Shown: positions 1 to 9,532, counted from the first letter of the stretch. The stretch is DNA of 64,000 bases from an uncultured Prevotellaceae bacterium (GCA_902792685.1 CADBAP010000004.1:20959-84958), one strand, 5' to 3'. Translations and numbers: made by a program. Notes: a model not told the origin generated them from the letters alone.

Positions 1-1434
1 TTTTTGGTTGTAAAAGAACCGATACTTCTTGCCGTCACAGAGGACACGCAATCCAACAAGTTGAGGGACGACATCGAGTTTTTCCTCCTTCACGACAACA
101 TCTATAGATTTCAAACGATAGCGCAAAACAACACTATATCCACTGTCATCCTTCCGGATGAATAAATCCGCATGGCCGTCATGAATCTGATACACCGACA
201 ACCCTGCTTCAACAACACCCTTAGAAAGAGCTGCCAGTCCTGTCTCTAATGAAAAAGCAACATCTTCCTGACGTATGCCGATAAACGAGGGACGGTTGTT
301 TTCGGTTAACGAACTCTCGGATGCATAAAGTCGAATACCATAAGCGTCCTTATCATTCCATGATTTCAACTTGCACACTTCTGCAGGTCTTTTCGGATTT
401 TGCAAAGAGACCCACTCTGGCCCTAACCGTCCGTCATTAATACTACCACGACGATGCTGCTTCATGGGTTGTTGGGGTAACATGTTGCAGGCCATCAACG
501 TATCAATAGGCTGGCCACCATTCACGACGGGCCATACGCCCTCATTCCACTCAACAGGAGCCAGACAAGTTTCGCGGCCCAGATGATGATAGGCGCCTTC
601 GAATTGACGATAAGCCAGAAAAACCACCCACCAAGAACCATCTGGTGCCTGTACGAAATCACCATGTCCCGTACCCTGTAGTTGCTTCGTCTGTCCTGCG
701 AGGCAGCAATTGGTCAGCAACGGATTATCAGGGTTGGCCTCATAAGGGCCATCAATATGACGACTGCGAGCTATCGTGAGGCGATGCGCCAATTCTGTAC
801 CGCCTTCTGAAATGAGCAGATAATAGTATCCATCCTTTTTATATAGATGGGGACCTTCCGGATAGCGTCCGCCTGTTCCGCGCCAAAGAGGACAACTCGG
901 CGTCAGTTGTTTTCCCGTTTTCGGATCTATCTCACAGAGCATGATGGTATTGTCAGGATTAGAAACCATGTAACATTTCCCGTCCTCGTCAAACCATAAT
1001 GATGGATCGATACCTTGCTGTTGAAGCCATATCGGTTCACTCCACGGACCAGCCGGGTTTGTTGTTGTTACCATAAAATTACCACCATTGCCAATATTCG
1101 TAGTTATCATGTAAAACATGCCCTCGTGATAACGAATGGTAGGCGCATAGATTCCTCGCCACGACGTTGCACCACGCAGAGGCAACTGACTCTCACGGTC
1201 AAGGACATTACCGATAAGCTCCCAATTGACAAGATCCTTAGAGTGATAGATTGGTACTCCAGGGAAATACTGGAATGAAGAGTTTACCAGATAGAAGTCT
1301 TCGCCCACACAGCAGACACTGGGATCTGGATGAAAACCAGGGATAATGGGATTACATAAGTACTGTGTCGTACTCTGTGAGGAAGCACGCAAAACCAGCG
1401 ACATGAGAATGACAACGAATGACAGCTTTTTCAT
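1..1434 (-). CDS. Secreted glycoside hydrolase family 43 (beta-xylosidase/arabinofuranosidase type), C-terminus cut by window edge
   Basis: My own translation of the minus strand gives 478 codons open to the window edge, starting at the ATG ending at 1434. It begins with a signal peptide (MKKLSFVVILMSLVLRASS). A five-bladed GH43 domain follows: the catalytic-base Asp lies in GFHPDPSV, the pKa-modulating Asp in GIDPSLW, and the general-acid Glu in RYPEGPHLYKK. From about residue 330 (RRGSINDGRLGPEWVSLQNP) the sequence matches the beta-sandwich found at the C-terminus of GH43 xylosidases. The enzyme should trim xylose or arabinose from plant polysaccharide or oligosaccharide in the periplasm or at the cell surface. 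Its start lies 20 bp behind the zinc dehydrogenase gene, so it is probably the last visible gene of a five-gene operon. The exact substrate cannot be told from sequence. Confidence 0.85.
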   Translation of the reverse strand, partial: MKKLSFVVILMSLVLRASSQSTTQYLCNPIIPGFHPDPSVCCVGEDFYLVNSSFQYFPGVPIYHSKDLVNWELIGNVLDRESQLPLRGATSWRGIYAPTIRYHEGMFYMITTNIGNGGNFMVTTTNPAGPWSEPIWLQQQGIDPSLWFDEDGKCYMVSNPDNTIMLCEIDPKTGKQLTPSCPLWRGTGGRYPEGPHLYKKDGYYYLLISEGGTELAHRLTIARSRHIDGPYEANPDNPLLTNCCLAGQTKQLQGTGHGDFVQAPDGSWWVVFLAYRQFEGAYHHLGRETCLAPVEWNEGVWPVVNGGQPIDTLMACNMLPQQPMKQHRRGSINDGRLGPEWVSLQNPKRPAEVCKLKSWNDKDAYGIRLYASESSLTENNRPSFIGIRQEDVAFSLETGLAALSKGVVEAGLSVYQIHDGHADLFIRKDDSGYSVVLRYRLKSIDVVVKEEKLDVVPQLVGLRVLCDGKKYRFFYNQK

Positions 1435-1454
1435 GATGGCTGTTTTCTGGTATT

Positions 1455-2471
1455 TCAGAACTCCACGAGAATACGGAATACCTTCTGCGGATTCTGTGAC
1501 CACCAGGCAAGCGTATCTCCTGCTTCTTCCGGTTTGATGACTTTTGTAATCAGCTTGTCATAAGGAACATCATGTGTAGCCATATATTTTGCTACAGCAC
1601 GGAAGTCACCTGGTTCGGCATTTCGTGAGCCACGGATATCAAGTTCTTTCTGTACGAAAAGTTTTGTCTGGAACGACACGTCGGCCTTGGCATAGCCGAT
1701 ACAAACCACGCGTCCCGTAAAACCTACCTCCTGGACGGCCATCTGGTAAGTGGGAGGAGCACCCACAGCCTCAATGACCACATCAGGCATCGCACCATTA
1801 GTAATCTCAGCCAGACGCTCGTGAACATTTTCCTTAGCAGAATTGATGGTATAAGTAGCACCGACTTCCTTGGCTCCTTCAAGCTTTTCGTCATCAAGGT
1901 CACAAGCAACGACTGTTGCACCACGCAAAGCAGCACGGACAATTGCTCCCACACCTATCATTCCACATCCGATTACCATTACCACATCACTGTCTGTCAC
2001 CTGTGCACGGTTGACAGCATGGAACCCGACACTCATCGGTTCAATCAGTGCACAATGCTTCACTTCCATATTACTGGTAGGAACTATCTTCTGCCATGGA
2101 AGAGCAATATACTCACACATAGCACCATTGCGTTGCACACCCAGTGTTTCGTTATGTTCACAAGCATTCACTCGTTTGTTGCGACAAGCTGAGCAATGTT
2201 CGCAATTGGTATAAGGAGTAACCGTAACAACATCTCCCACATTAAACGAACTCGGAACATTTTTACCGATTTCATCGATGATTGCGCCTATTTCATGACC
2301 TGGAATCACAGGCATCTTCACCATCGGGTTTCCGCCACGATAGGTATTCAAGTCACTACCACAGAATCCCACATAACGCAAACGTAACAAGACTTCGTCG
2401 TCACCGCATTGCGGCTTGGCGAGGTCAACAACTTCCACCTTTTCGGTGTCTACAATTCTTACTGCTTTCAT
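1455..2471 (-). CDS. Zinc-dependent medium-chain alcohol/sugar dehydrogenase
   Basis: A 338-residue MDR-family NAD(P)-dependent dehydrogenase. The catalytic zinc site is Cys37 (GFCGSD) with His59-Glu60 (PGHE). The structural zinc is held by Cys90, Cys93, Cys96 and Cys104. A Rossmann dinucleotide motif (VIGCGMIGVGA) lies near residues 166-176. This subgroup includes sorbitol, threonine and L-idonate/galactonate-type dehydrogenases, so a polyol or sugar-acid substrate is likely. It is packed 12 bp behind an amidohydrolase and an aldo/keto reductase, and 20 bp ahead of a GH43 enzyme, which suggests a step in oxidising a plant-derived sugar. The substrate is inferred from context only. Confidence 0.85.
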   Translation of the reverse strand: MKAVRIVDTEKVEVVDLAKPQCGDDEVLLRLRYVGFCGSDLNTYRGGNPMVKMPVIPGHEIGAIIDEIGKNVPSSFNVGDVVTVTPYTNCEHCSACRNKRVNACEHNETLGVQRNGAMCEYIALPWQKIVPTSNMEVKHCALIEPMSVGFHAVNRAQVTDSDVVMVIGCGMIGVGAIVRAALRGATVVACDLDDEKLEGAKEVGATYTINSAKENVHERLAEITNGAMPDVVIEAVGAPPTYQMAVQEVGFTGRVVCIGYAKADVSFQTKLFVQKELDIRGSRNAEPGDFRAVAKYMATHDVPYDKLITKVIKPEEAGDTLAWWSQNPQKVFRILVEF

Positions 2472-2483
2472 ATTTTTATTCTT

Positions 2484-3407
2484 TTACTCCGACATATTTT
2501 TGATATAGGGTAAATCCTTCAGTTCACCAAAACCAAAGAATTGCTTCGCATTATCAGACAGGAAGAACCGTTTCTGTTCGTCTGTCAGTTCCTGACACTT
2601 CGTTACAAAGTCATACGACATCTTATAGGTTATGGCGGTGATGGTACGCGGATAGTCGCTACCCCACATCAGTTTATTCCATCCCACTTCGTCAGCTGCC
2701 TCCCGGATGGCTCGGACAGCAGACGGGTACGGATAAAACTCATCGTTGAAGAGCCAAGTGATGCCTCCACTTTCTATATAGACATTCTTATGACGTGCCA
2801 GTTTAACTTGCGACAACCAATTCGGTCGGGTCACCATTCCGAAATGACCAACAGCAATCTTCAGGTCAGGACACTGTTGGATAACTTCCTCCATCTGCCC
2901 CACCTGGGCATCACCGTCCTGCAGTTCGATGCCCAAAATAATCTGTTTCTTTTCCAAAAGAGCCATCAGCTCTTGCATCTCTTCATTCAGAAAACCTTTA
3001 GGCAGACGTGCGGCAGGAATTTTGATGCCCTGAAAACCACGTTCAATCAACCGAACCGTTTCCTGGTAAAATCCGGGCTTACGCGTCTCTGGCATTCCGA
3101 ACGTAAAGAAACGATCGGGGTACTGTCGTTGGACTGTTTCCAAGTAATCGTTCTGCTGTCCGTCGATAAACTCCTGTGTGATAACAGCCGCTGAAACTTG
3201 TGCATAGTCCATGTTGGATAAGAACACCTCTGCCGAGTTGCGCCCATCAATCATAAACGGCGGTAGCATCTGCACAGCATCCTCACTCATGAACCGGCTA
3301 CGGCTACGATTCTCCTTCAGCTGGCAAATGGGCATGCCATTTACCACAGTATCTTGATGCAGCCATAAATGGGCATGCGCATCAATGATTTTAATTGCAT
3401 CCATCAC
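2484..3407 (-). CDS. Amidohydrolase-family TIM-barrel hydrolase, probable sugar lactonase
   Basis: A 307-residue member of the amidohydrolase-2 group (COG2159/COG3618-like). Metal-binding positions are visible: His11 and His13 (DAHAHLW), His188 (AVGHFG) and Asp251 (WGSDYPR). There is no signal peptide, so it is cytoplasmic. Family members hydrolyse sugar lactones such as L-fuconolactone or L-rhamnonolactone, or decarboxylate aromatic acids. The gene upstream is an L-galactose/L-fucose dehydrogenase-like enzyme that would make a lactone, so lactonase is the best guess. It sits 9 bp after that gene and 12 bp before the zinc dehydrogenase. The start could be either of the two adjacent Met codons. 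Confidence 0.75.
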   Translation of the reverse strand: MMDAIKIIDAHAHLWLHQDTVVNGMPICQLKENRSRSRFMSEDAVQMLPPFMIDGRNSAEVFLSNMDYAQVSAAVITQEFIDGQQNDYLETVQRQYPDRFFTFGMPETRKPGFYQETVRLIERGFQGIKIPAARLPKGFLNEEMQELMALLEKKQIILGIELQDGDAQVGQMEEVIQQCPDLKIAVGHFGMVTRPNWLSQVKLARHKNVYIESGGITWLFNDEFYPYPSAVRAIREAADEVGWNKLMWGSDYPRTITAITYKMSYDFVTKCQELTDEQKRFFLSDNAKQFFGFGELKDLPYIKNMSE

Positions 3408-3416
3408 CTACTTATA

Positions 3417-4349
3417 TTATGTGTTTGCCCAGGATACACGCTGCTGGTCACCAATAATTTCACGTACCTTCGCTACCAGGTCCCAATCAATCGGTTCTTC
3501 AATATAGGCGAGGTTTTTTTTCAGATTCTCCGGACGTGTCGTGCTGAAGATTGTTGAGGCAATACGGGGATTGCTAACAGAGAACTGCATGGCAAGTTTC
3601 TCTATTGGATAACCTTTTTCCTTACAATACTGAGCAGCCTCCTCACACACTCGCACTAATGGTTTGGGGGCAGGATGCCAATCAGGAACACCCCGTTCTG
3701 TCAATAGTCCCATTGAGAAAGGAGAAGCATTCGACACGCCTACACCATTCTTCTCGAAGAAATCGAGGAAATCAACCAGTTTGTCATCACACAAACAATA
3801 ATGACAGAAGTTCAATAAACACTCCACCGTACCCGGCTCTGTATGTTCGATTATCCACTTGAGATTCTCCAACTGCAAATCCGTGCACCCCACATGTTTC
3901 ACAACACCCTCTTCCTTCAGACGATGTAGCGCAGGTAGCGTCTCGTTGGCAATCTGGTTTAAATCAGCAAACTCGATATCGTGTACATAGAGGATATCCA
4001 CATAGTCAAGATGCAGTCGTTCCATACTCTCATAGACACTCCTTGTCACACGTTCAGCACTATAGTCCCATGAATTGTGGCCGTCTTCCCCGTATCGGCC
4101 TACCTTCGTTGAAAGGATAAACTTATCGTGAGGGATATCCTTCAAAGCCTTACCCAAAACGGTTTCAGCCTTGTAATAGCCATAATATGGCGACACATCA
4201 ATAAAATTGATTCCTTCATCTACAGCGGTGAACACTGCATCGATACCACGATTCTCGTCAAAAGAATGGAACACACCGCCTAGCGATGAAGCTCCAAATC
4301 CTAATTTTGACACACGCAGTCCTGTTTTTCCTAATTCCCTGTATTCCAT
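3417..4349 (-). CDS. Aldo/keto reductase resembling L-galactose / L-fucose dehydrogenase
   Basis: A 310-residue AKR TIM barrel with the usual tetrad: Asp51, Tyr56 (DVSPYY), Lys82 (STKVGRYG) and His123 (YVHDIEF). From memory, the segments FIDVSPYYG, SAERV, LHLDYVDIL, VHDIEF, ASPFSMGLLTERG and PDWHPAP follow plant L-galactose dehydrogenase closely. That family oxidises L-galactose or L-fucose to the 1,4/1,5-lactone with NAD(P). The next gene is a plausible lactonase. The stop codon of the large receiver/ATP-grasp gene is only 9 bp upstream, so the two are probably co-transcribed. Choosing L-fucose, L-galactose or another 6-deoxy or L-sugar needs assay data. Confidence 0.85.
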   Translation of the reverse strand: MEYRELGKTGLRVSKLGFGASSLGGVFHSFDENRGIDAVFTAVDEGINFIDVSPYYGYYKAETVLGKALKDIPHDKFILSTKVGRYGEDGHNSWDYSAERVTRSVYESMERLHLDYVDILYVHDIEFADLNQIANETLPALHRLKEEGVVKHVGCTDLQLENLKWIIEHTEPGTVECLLNFCHYCLCDDKLVDFLDFFEKNGVGVSNASPFSMGLLTERGVPDWHPAPKPLVRVCEEAAQYCKEKGYPIEKLAMQFSVSNPRIASTIFSTTRPENLKKNLAYIEEPIDWDLVAKVREIIGDQQRVSWANT

Positions 4350-4358
4350 TATGATGAT

Positions 4359-7300
4359 TTAATCTACGTTTAACATTACTACTCCTTGTTGTTTCTTTCC
4401 ATCCATTTTGATCACTAACGGATGTTCAAAACGTACATGTCGCACATATTGCGTCTCTTCGACAGCAGGCATCGCATCAAGGATATCTTTTTGGTAAACA
4501 CCCTCATTTTTATAAGTATTAATCGTGAAATAGCCTACTCCGAAACTGGTCAGATTCTGGAAGAAATGTGTTCCTTGCGATGGATCGACACGATAATTCT
4601 TTAATCCTTCTTCCACGATGACACGGGCACCAGAGATATGCGGCCACTTCACCGGGATGCCCAACCATGGGTCACTGGATCCCCAGCGTCCGGGACCAAT
4701 GAGCACATACTGTCGGTCTGTTTCCATGAACTTTCTATTGATACGCTCTATCTCATCGGCAATAGTCGAATTGTTCATCGCAGTAAACTGGTCATCTGTC
4801 TTTACATAGACCACATCTACCACATCCTCGATGATTCCATGTCCCAATGACATGGACGAGCGCAGCAGACAACTGTCATCAGGTATCTCCGTCAAATCTT
4901 CGTCGAGCATCTGTTTAGAGTCCACGATTGGACGAATCTGCAACAAATACAGTTCACCTGTCTTATCGTCATTTATGTTACAGGCAAACTCTATCTCGAC
5001 TGGGCGACGCATAGATTCTGCTCCGTATTTCATACTCATCTGCAACAACTCCGGCAATGGGAAAATGCCCTGTTGGAGTACACCACAAAAGGAGATAATC
5101 TTTCGTCCTCCTTCGTAATAACCCTCACGAATCATTTGATCGTAGGGGTCAAAGGTAGAGGATATGAACGATAAAGGTGACATCTGCGAACCTTCCGCAC
5201 GGTCTTTGTCGGCCTCCTTTACTTTTAGTTTTAGGATATTAAAACCATCATCCACTTTGAACTCATCACTATTCTGGGTCATGTCCAACGCATAAAACTG
5301 TGTCTGCGTCTCCTTCAAGGCAATATCCATCTCACTGGTTTGCAACACCTGATTGGGATGATATGGTGACACACGCAACGTTTGTCCGCCATCAACGATA
5401 TACTTACCCAGTCCCAATGCCAACGAAGCAATACCCTCTTCTGCCATTTCATCACCGATGGGATAATAGTTTAGCGAGCGCAGCACACCGCTGATATTCG
5501 GATAGAAACGGTCACCATACCGTTTTCCAACTACCTCTTGCAAGATGACAGCCATCTTTTCCTGGTCAATCACATTACTGGTAGCCGTCATATATGCCTT
5601 TGAATCCTTATAATATACTGAAGCATAAACGCTCTTGATAGCCGCAGCCAACATACGCAGCATCTCATATTTGTCTTCCAGATACGGAATCATATAAGTG
5701 GAATAAATTCCTGCAAACGGCTGGTAGTGGGCATCTTCCAACAAAGATGAAGAGCGCACAGCGATAGGTGCATGCGTTGCCTCGATGAAGGCAAAGAAAT
5801 CACCGATAAACTCATCCGGCAACTGTGCTTTGAGGAAGTGTCGAAGAATCTCTTCATCACTGGCATCGCTCAACGCAATCTGATAAAGGTTGTTGCGTTC
5901 CATGAAATTGTCAAACACGTCCGTACACAACACCACCGTTTTAGGTATCTGCACTGTTGCATTGTCGAAACGGTTGAAGTCAGCATGCATCTTGATCACA
6001 TTGTCCAAAAAAGCCAGACCTCTGCCCTTGCCTCCCAACGAGCCTTCACCGATACGAGCGAAATGGGAAAATTTATCGAATTTGTTTCTGTCGAAGACTG
6101 CAACGACACCCAAGTTCTTCATCCTACGATACTGTACAATGGCATCATAGATAATCTGACGATGCAAATCCACATCCTGCAACTTATGCCAGGTTATTCC
6201 CTTCAGGAACTCTGACACAGGAAAAATCGCACGTGCACACAACCAACGACTCATGTGGTTACGCGAGATATGCCGCAACATCGAATCATTGGGAATGTTA
6301 AAGATGTTATCCTGTAACTCTTTCAGGTTATGGATGCGAGCAATTTCCTCATGGGTCTCTGGGTCGCGGAAGATAAAATCGCCAAAACCCATGTGCTCTT
6401 CCATAATCTTTCTAAGGTCGCGTTCCATCGTCTTCGAGTTCTTATCTACGAAACGGAAATGCTCAGCCTCTGCCTTCTCACGGTTTTCACTCTCAGCACT
6501 TTGCAGAATCAGAGGAATATATTCATCACGTTTGCGTATCTCGCGTAGCAGTTTCATACCTGCTTCTTTGTCTTTATCCTCTGAGCGCACATCGGCAGGC
6601 ACGGCATCGCCCATCGGGAAGCGCCCGTCACTGATGACACCCAACGTATGGTCAGCATAACGGTCATACCACATCATTGCCTCCCTATAGTTACGCGCCA
6701 AAACGACCTTAGGCCTTCCTCGCATACGAAGGGTTGCAGCATGTTTGTTCAACGCTTCTGTAGAGAAGCTCTGGCTTTGTTGCAAAAGGTAGTTATATAA
6801 ATTAGGTAGGATACTGGAATAGAAACGAATGCTGTCTTCCACCACCAAAATCATCTGCACACCAGCCTCAGCGATGTCGTGGTCTATATTCATTCGGTCC
6901 TCTATCAGTTTGATAATCGATAGTATCAAGTTGGTATTACCCAACCAACAGAATACATAGTCGAATATTGACAGATCCTCATGCGCCATGCGTTTGGTGA
7001 TACCATGCGAAAAAGGCGTCAGTACCACGCACGGCATCTCAGGAAACTGTGCTTTCACAGAACGTGCTACATCGAAAGCATCATTATCAGCATTGCCCGG
7101 CATGCAAATAACCAGGTCAATATTAGTTGTCTCCAATACGCGCGCAGCCTCTTCTGTTGTCGAAACCTGCGTAAACGTCGGTGGATAGCGCAGTCCCAAC
7201 TCCATGTATTCATTATAGATCTTTTCCTCGATACGTCCGTCGTCTTCCAGCATAAACGCATCATAGGGGTTCGCCACTATCAATACATTATATATACGGC

Positions 7301-7373
7301 GCATCATCAGATTCACAAACGACACGTCTCTCAGATAGAATTTACTCCACTCCTGTGGTAACGGCTCTTTCAT
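4359..7373 (-). CDS. Double response-regulator receiver fused to PEP-synthase-like ATP-grasp domain
   Basis: A 1004-residue cytoplasmic protein. Residues about 26-155 look like a degenerate receiver domain, without the usual phospho-acceptor. Residues about 173-325 form a second receiver that keeps the key residues: acidic Glu179/Asp180 (VVEDS), phospho-acceptor Asp249 (GVISDGRFP), Ser292 and Lys311. From about 430 it matches the nucleotide-binding half of PEP synthase/pyruvate phosphate dikinase (SLGGKGRGLAF, AVRSSSLLEDA, GPGRWGS). The phospho-histidine swivelling domain and the PEP-binding barrel are absent, so it is not a complete PEP synthase. Similar proteins are widespread in Bacteroidetes and are often annotated as PEP synthase; their role is unknown to me. 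It heads the operon with sugar-oxidising genes downstream. MMRR at residue 23 is an alternative start. Confidence 0.85.
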   Translation of the reverse strand: MKEPLPQEWSKFYLRDVSFVNLMMRRIYNVLIVANPYDAFMLEDDGRIEEKIYNEYMELGLRYPPTFTQVSTTEEAARVLETTNIDLVICMPGNADNDAFDVARSVKAQFPEMPCVVLTPFSHGITKRMAHEDLSIFDYVFCWLGNTNLILSIIKLIEDRMNIDHDIAEAGVQMILVVEDSIRFYSSILPNLYNYLLQQSQSFSTEALNKHAATLRMRGRPKVVLARNYREAMMWYDRYADHTLGVISDGRFPMGDAVPADVRSEDKDKEAGMKLLREIRKRDEYIPLILQSAESENREKAEAEHFRFVDKNSKTMERDLRKIMEEHMGFGDFIFRDPETHEEIARIHNLKELQDNIFNIPNDSMLRHISRNHMSRWLCARAIFPVSEFLKGITWHKLQDVDLHRQIIYDAIVQYRRMKNLGVVAVFDRNKFDKFSHFARIGEGSLGGKGRGLAFLDNVIKMHADFNRFDNATVQIPKTVVLCTDVFDNFMERNNLYQIALSDASDEEILRHFLKAQLPDEFIGDFFAFIEATHAPIAVRSSSLLEDAHYQPFAGIYSTYMIPYLEDKYEMLRMLAAAIKSVYASVYYKDSKAYMTATSNVIDQEKMAVILQEVVGKRYGDRFYPNISGVLRSLNYYPIGDEMAEEGIASLALGLGKYIVDGGQTLRVSPYHPNQVLQTSEMDIALKETQTQFYALDMTQNSDEFKVDDGFNILKLKVKEADKDRAEGSQMSPLSFISSTFDPYDQMIREGYYEGGRKIISFCGVLQQGIFPLPELLQMSMKYGAESMRRPVEIEFACNINDDKTGELYLLQIRPIVDSKQMLDEDLTEIPDDSCLLRSSMSLGHGIIEDVVDVVYVKTDDQFTAMNNSTIADEIERINRKFMETDRQYVLIGPGRWGSSDPWLGIPVKWPHISGARVIVEEGLKNYRVDPSQGTHFFQNLTSFGVGYFTINTYKNEGVYQKDILDAMPAVEETQYVRHVRFEHPLVIKMDGKKQQGVVMLNVD

Positions 7374-7394
7374 AGAAATATTTTTTCAATGTTG

Positions 7395-7402
7395 CAAAAA
7401 TA
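7395..7402 (-). promoter_or_regulatory. Putative -7 box upstream of the receiver/ATP-grasp operon
   Basis: On the minus strand the octamer reads TATTTTTG, matching the Bacteroidetes TAnnTTTG element, 22 bp upstream of the start at 7373. I see no clear TTTG at the -33 position, so this is a weaker call. Confidence 0.45.
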
Positions 7403-7539
7403 CAAAATAATTCGGTTTTACGTATCATTCCTACGTAAAAAAAACGCCCAGCATTCACATTTAGACAGTTTTTCCATCAAATACCGCGCAACAACCAATA
7501 CAAAGTGTAAACAACACCTGCAAAAAATACTTGTTTTTA

Positions 7540-7571
7540 TTTGGAGGGTATGAAAAGATTAGATACTTTTG
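7540..7571 (+). promoter_or_regulatory. Bacteroidetes-type promoter of gdhA
   Basis: TTTG at 7540-7543 and TACTTTTG at 7564-7571, 20 bp apart, match the TTTG/TAnnTTTG consensus. The expected transcript would have a leader of about 70 nt before gdhA. The rest of the 276-bp divergent gap (7374-7649) is AT-rich with no further feature I can support. Confidence 0.75.
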
Positions 7572-7649
7572 CAGTGAAGATTTGACATTTTGATATTCAA
7601 TAGACAACAAGATAAATAATATACCTAAATCATTAAAAACATTTTTACC

Positions 7650-8987
7650 ATGGAAGTCGAGAAAATCATGCAGTCACTGGAGCAGAAGCATCCTGGTGAA
7701 TTGGAGTATTTACAAGCTGTACGCGAGGTGTTAGAGTCTGTAAAGGACGTCTATAACCAACATCCGGAGTTTGAGAAAGCTAAAATCATTGAGCGTATCG
7801 TAGAACCCGAACGTATCATCACATTCCGCGTACCGTGGGTTGACGACAAAGGTGAGATACATGTCAACCTAGGTTATCGTGTACAGTTTAACAGTGCGAT
7901 TGGTCCTTACAAAGGCGGTTTGCGTTTCCACTCCTCTGTCAACCTGTCTATCCTGAAGTTCCTGGGCTTCGAACAGACCTTTAAAAATGCACTTACAACA
8001 CTTCCGATGGGTGGAGGAAAAGGTGGCTCTGACTTCTCTATTCGCGGACGCTCTGATGCAGAAGTCATGCGCTTCTGTCAGGCTTTTATGACAGAGTTGT
8101 ATCGCCATATTGGTCCTGACGAGGATGTACCTGCTGGTGACATTGGTGTTGGCGGTCGCGAAATCGGATACCTCTTCGGTATGTACAAAAAACTCACCCA
8201 TCAGTTCCAAGGTGTTCTTACTGGCAAAGGGATGGAGTTCGGCGGTTCGCGTATACGTCCTGAGGCTACCGGCTATGGTGCTATCTATTTCGTTAATCAC
8301 ATGCTGGCTACACGCGGCATTGACATCAAGGGCAAGACGATTGCTCTCTCCGGCTTTGGCAATGTTGCATGGGGTGCTGCTAAAAAAGCAACGGAGCTAG
8401 GTGCTAAAGTCATCACCATCAGCGGTCCTGACGGATATATCTATGATCCTGCGGGTCTCGATGCCGAAAAAATTGAATACATGTTGGAACTGAGAGCCAG
8501 CGGAAACGATATTTGTCAACCCTACGAGGAAGAATTTGAGGGTTCTACCTTCTTTGAAAACAAAAAGCCATGGGAGCAAAAAGCAGACATCTATCTACCT
8601 TGCGCTACCCAGAACGAACTTAACGGCAATGATGCCGACCAAATTCTTGCCCAGAATCCTCTTTGTGTTGCTGAGGTTTCCAACATGGGCTGTACAGCTG
8701 AGGCTGCTGAGAAATTCGTTGCTGCCAAAACTCTCTTCGCTCCAGGAAAAGCTGTCAATGCAGGTGGTGTGGCCACAAGTGGTCTGGAAATGACACAGAA
8801 TTCTATGCGCTTGCTGTGGAGTAATAAAGAGGTCGATGAAAAGTTGCATTACATCATGCACTCTATCCACGAACAATGTGTGAAATACGGCCAGCAGCCC
8901 GATGGTTACATTGACTACGTGAAAGGTGCCAACATCGCTGGTTTCATGAAAGTTGCTAAAGCTATGCTCGCACAAGGGATTGTGTAA
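7650..8987 (+). CDS. gdhA: NADP-specific glutamate dehydrogenase
   Basis: A 445-residue protein, the usual length of the hexameric small-subunit enzyme. It makes glutamate from 2-oxoglutarate and ammonium with NADPH and is a main ammonium-assimilating route in Bacteroidales. The glutamate-binding segment is GPYKGGLRFH (86-94); the catalytic Lys124 lies in PMGGGKGGSDF. GVGGREIGYLFGMYKK and the Rossmann glycines in ALSGFGNVAWGAA follow in the expected order. It has its own strong promoter and is followed 35 bp later by an RlpA-like gene. Confidence 0.97.
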   Translation: MEVEKIMQSLEQKHPGELEYLQAVREVLESVKDVYNQHPEFEKAKIIERIVEPERIITFRVPWVDDKGEIHVNLGYRVQFNSAIGPYKGGLRFHSSVNLSILKFLGFEQTFKNALTTLPMGGGKGGSDFSIRGRSDAEVMRFCQAFMTELYRHIGPDEDVPAGDIGVGGREIGYLFGMYKKLTHQFQGVLTGKGMEFGGSRIRPEATGYGAIYFVNHMLATRGIDIKGKTIALSGFGNVAWGAAKKATELGAKVITISGPDGYIYDPAGLDAEKIEYMLELRASGNDICQPYEEEFEGSTFFENKKPWEQKADIYLPCATQNELNGNDADQILAQNPLCVAEVSNMGCTAEAAEKFVAAKTLFAPGKAVNAGGVATSGLEMTQNSMRLLWSNKEVDEKLHYIMHSIHEQCVKYGQQPDGYIDYVKGANIAGFMKVAKAMLAQGIV

Positions 8988-9022
8988 TACAATAAAAAAG
9001 GTTATTTCCCGTTATCTTATAC

Positions 9023-9490
9023 GTGAACCTCAAAACGATTCTTATATTTATTATGCCCTTTATGGCTATTACCACTCTGCATGCCCAGCAGCAGAGTGGT
9101 AATGCCTCTTATTATGCAAACAACCTGCACGGAAGGAAGATGAGCAACGGACAACCCTACCACCGTGATAGTCTCACCTGTGCACATCGTGTCTTTCCAC
9201 TTGGCACTTATCTGAAGGTTACCAACCCGAGTAACAACAAATCCGTTGTTGTCAAGGTCACAGACCGAGGCCCCTTCGGACGCGGAAGAATCATCGACCT
9301 GTCCTATGCTGCAGCCAAAGAACTCGGCCTCATCCGTCAGGGTGTAGGATTGGTACGCGTAGAAAAAGTTGACAAGACCAACTCCTACTCACCTTTCCCG
9401 TTGCCTGATATCGACTACGAATCCGTCAGTATCGGCTACGAGTTTATTCCCAAATGGAAATCAATAGAAACTCCGTATAAGAAAGAGTAA
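9023..9490 (+). CDS. Secreted RlpA-like double-psi beta-barrel protein
   Basis: A 155-residue protein starting with GTG, then a signal peptide ending near LHAQ. Nearly the whole mature part is a DPBB domain: GNASYYANNLHGRKMSNG opens it, and the conserved Asp lies in VTDRGPFGRGRIIDLS. RlpA proteins bind or cleave denuded peptidoglycan at septa. This one lacks the SPOR domain of E. coli RlpA, as is common in Bacteroidetes, so lytic activity is possible but unproven. It follows gdhA closely but has no functional link to it. The GTG start is chosen because the signal peptide begins right after it. Confidence 0.85.
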   Translation: MNLKTILIFIMPFMAITTLHAQQQSGNASYYANNLHGRKMSNGQPYHRDSLTCAHRVFPLGTYLKVTNPSNNKSVVVKVTDRGPFGRGRIIDLSYAAAKELGLIRQGVGLVRVEKVDKTNSYSPFPLPDIDYESVSIGYEFIPKWKSIETPYKKE

Positions 9491-9532
9491 CTTTCAACGA
9501 CTCCCTCCCCACATAGAGTTGGGATAAGACTT

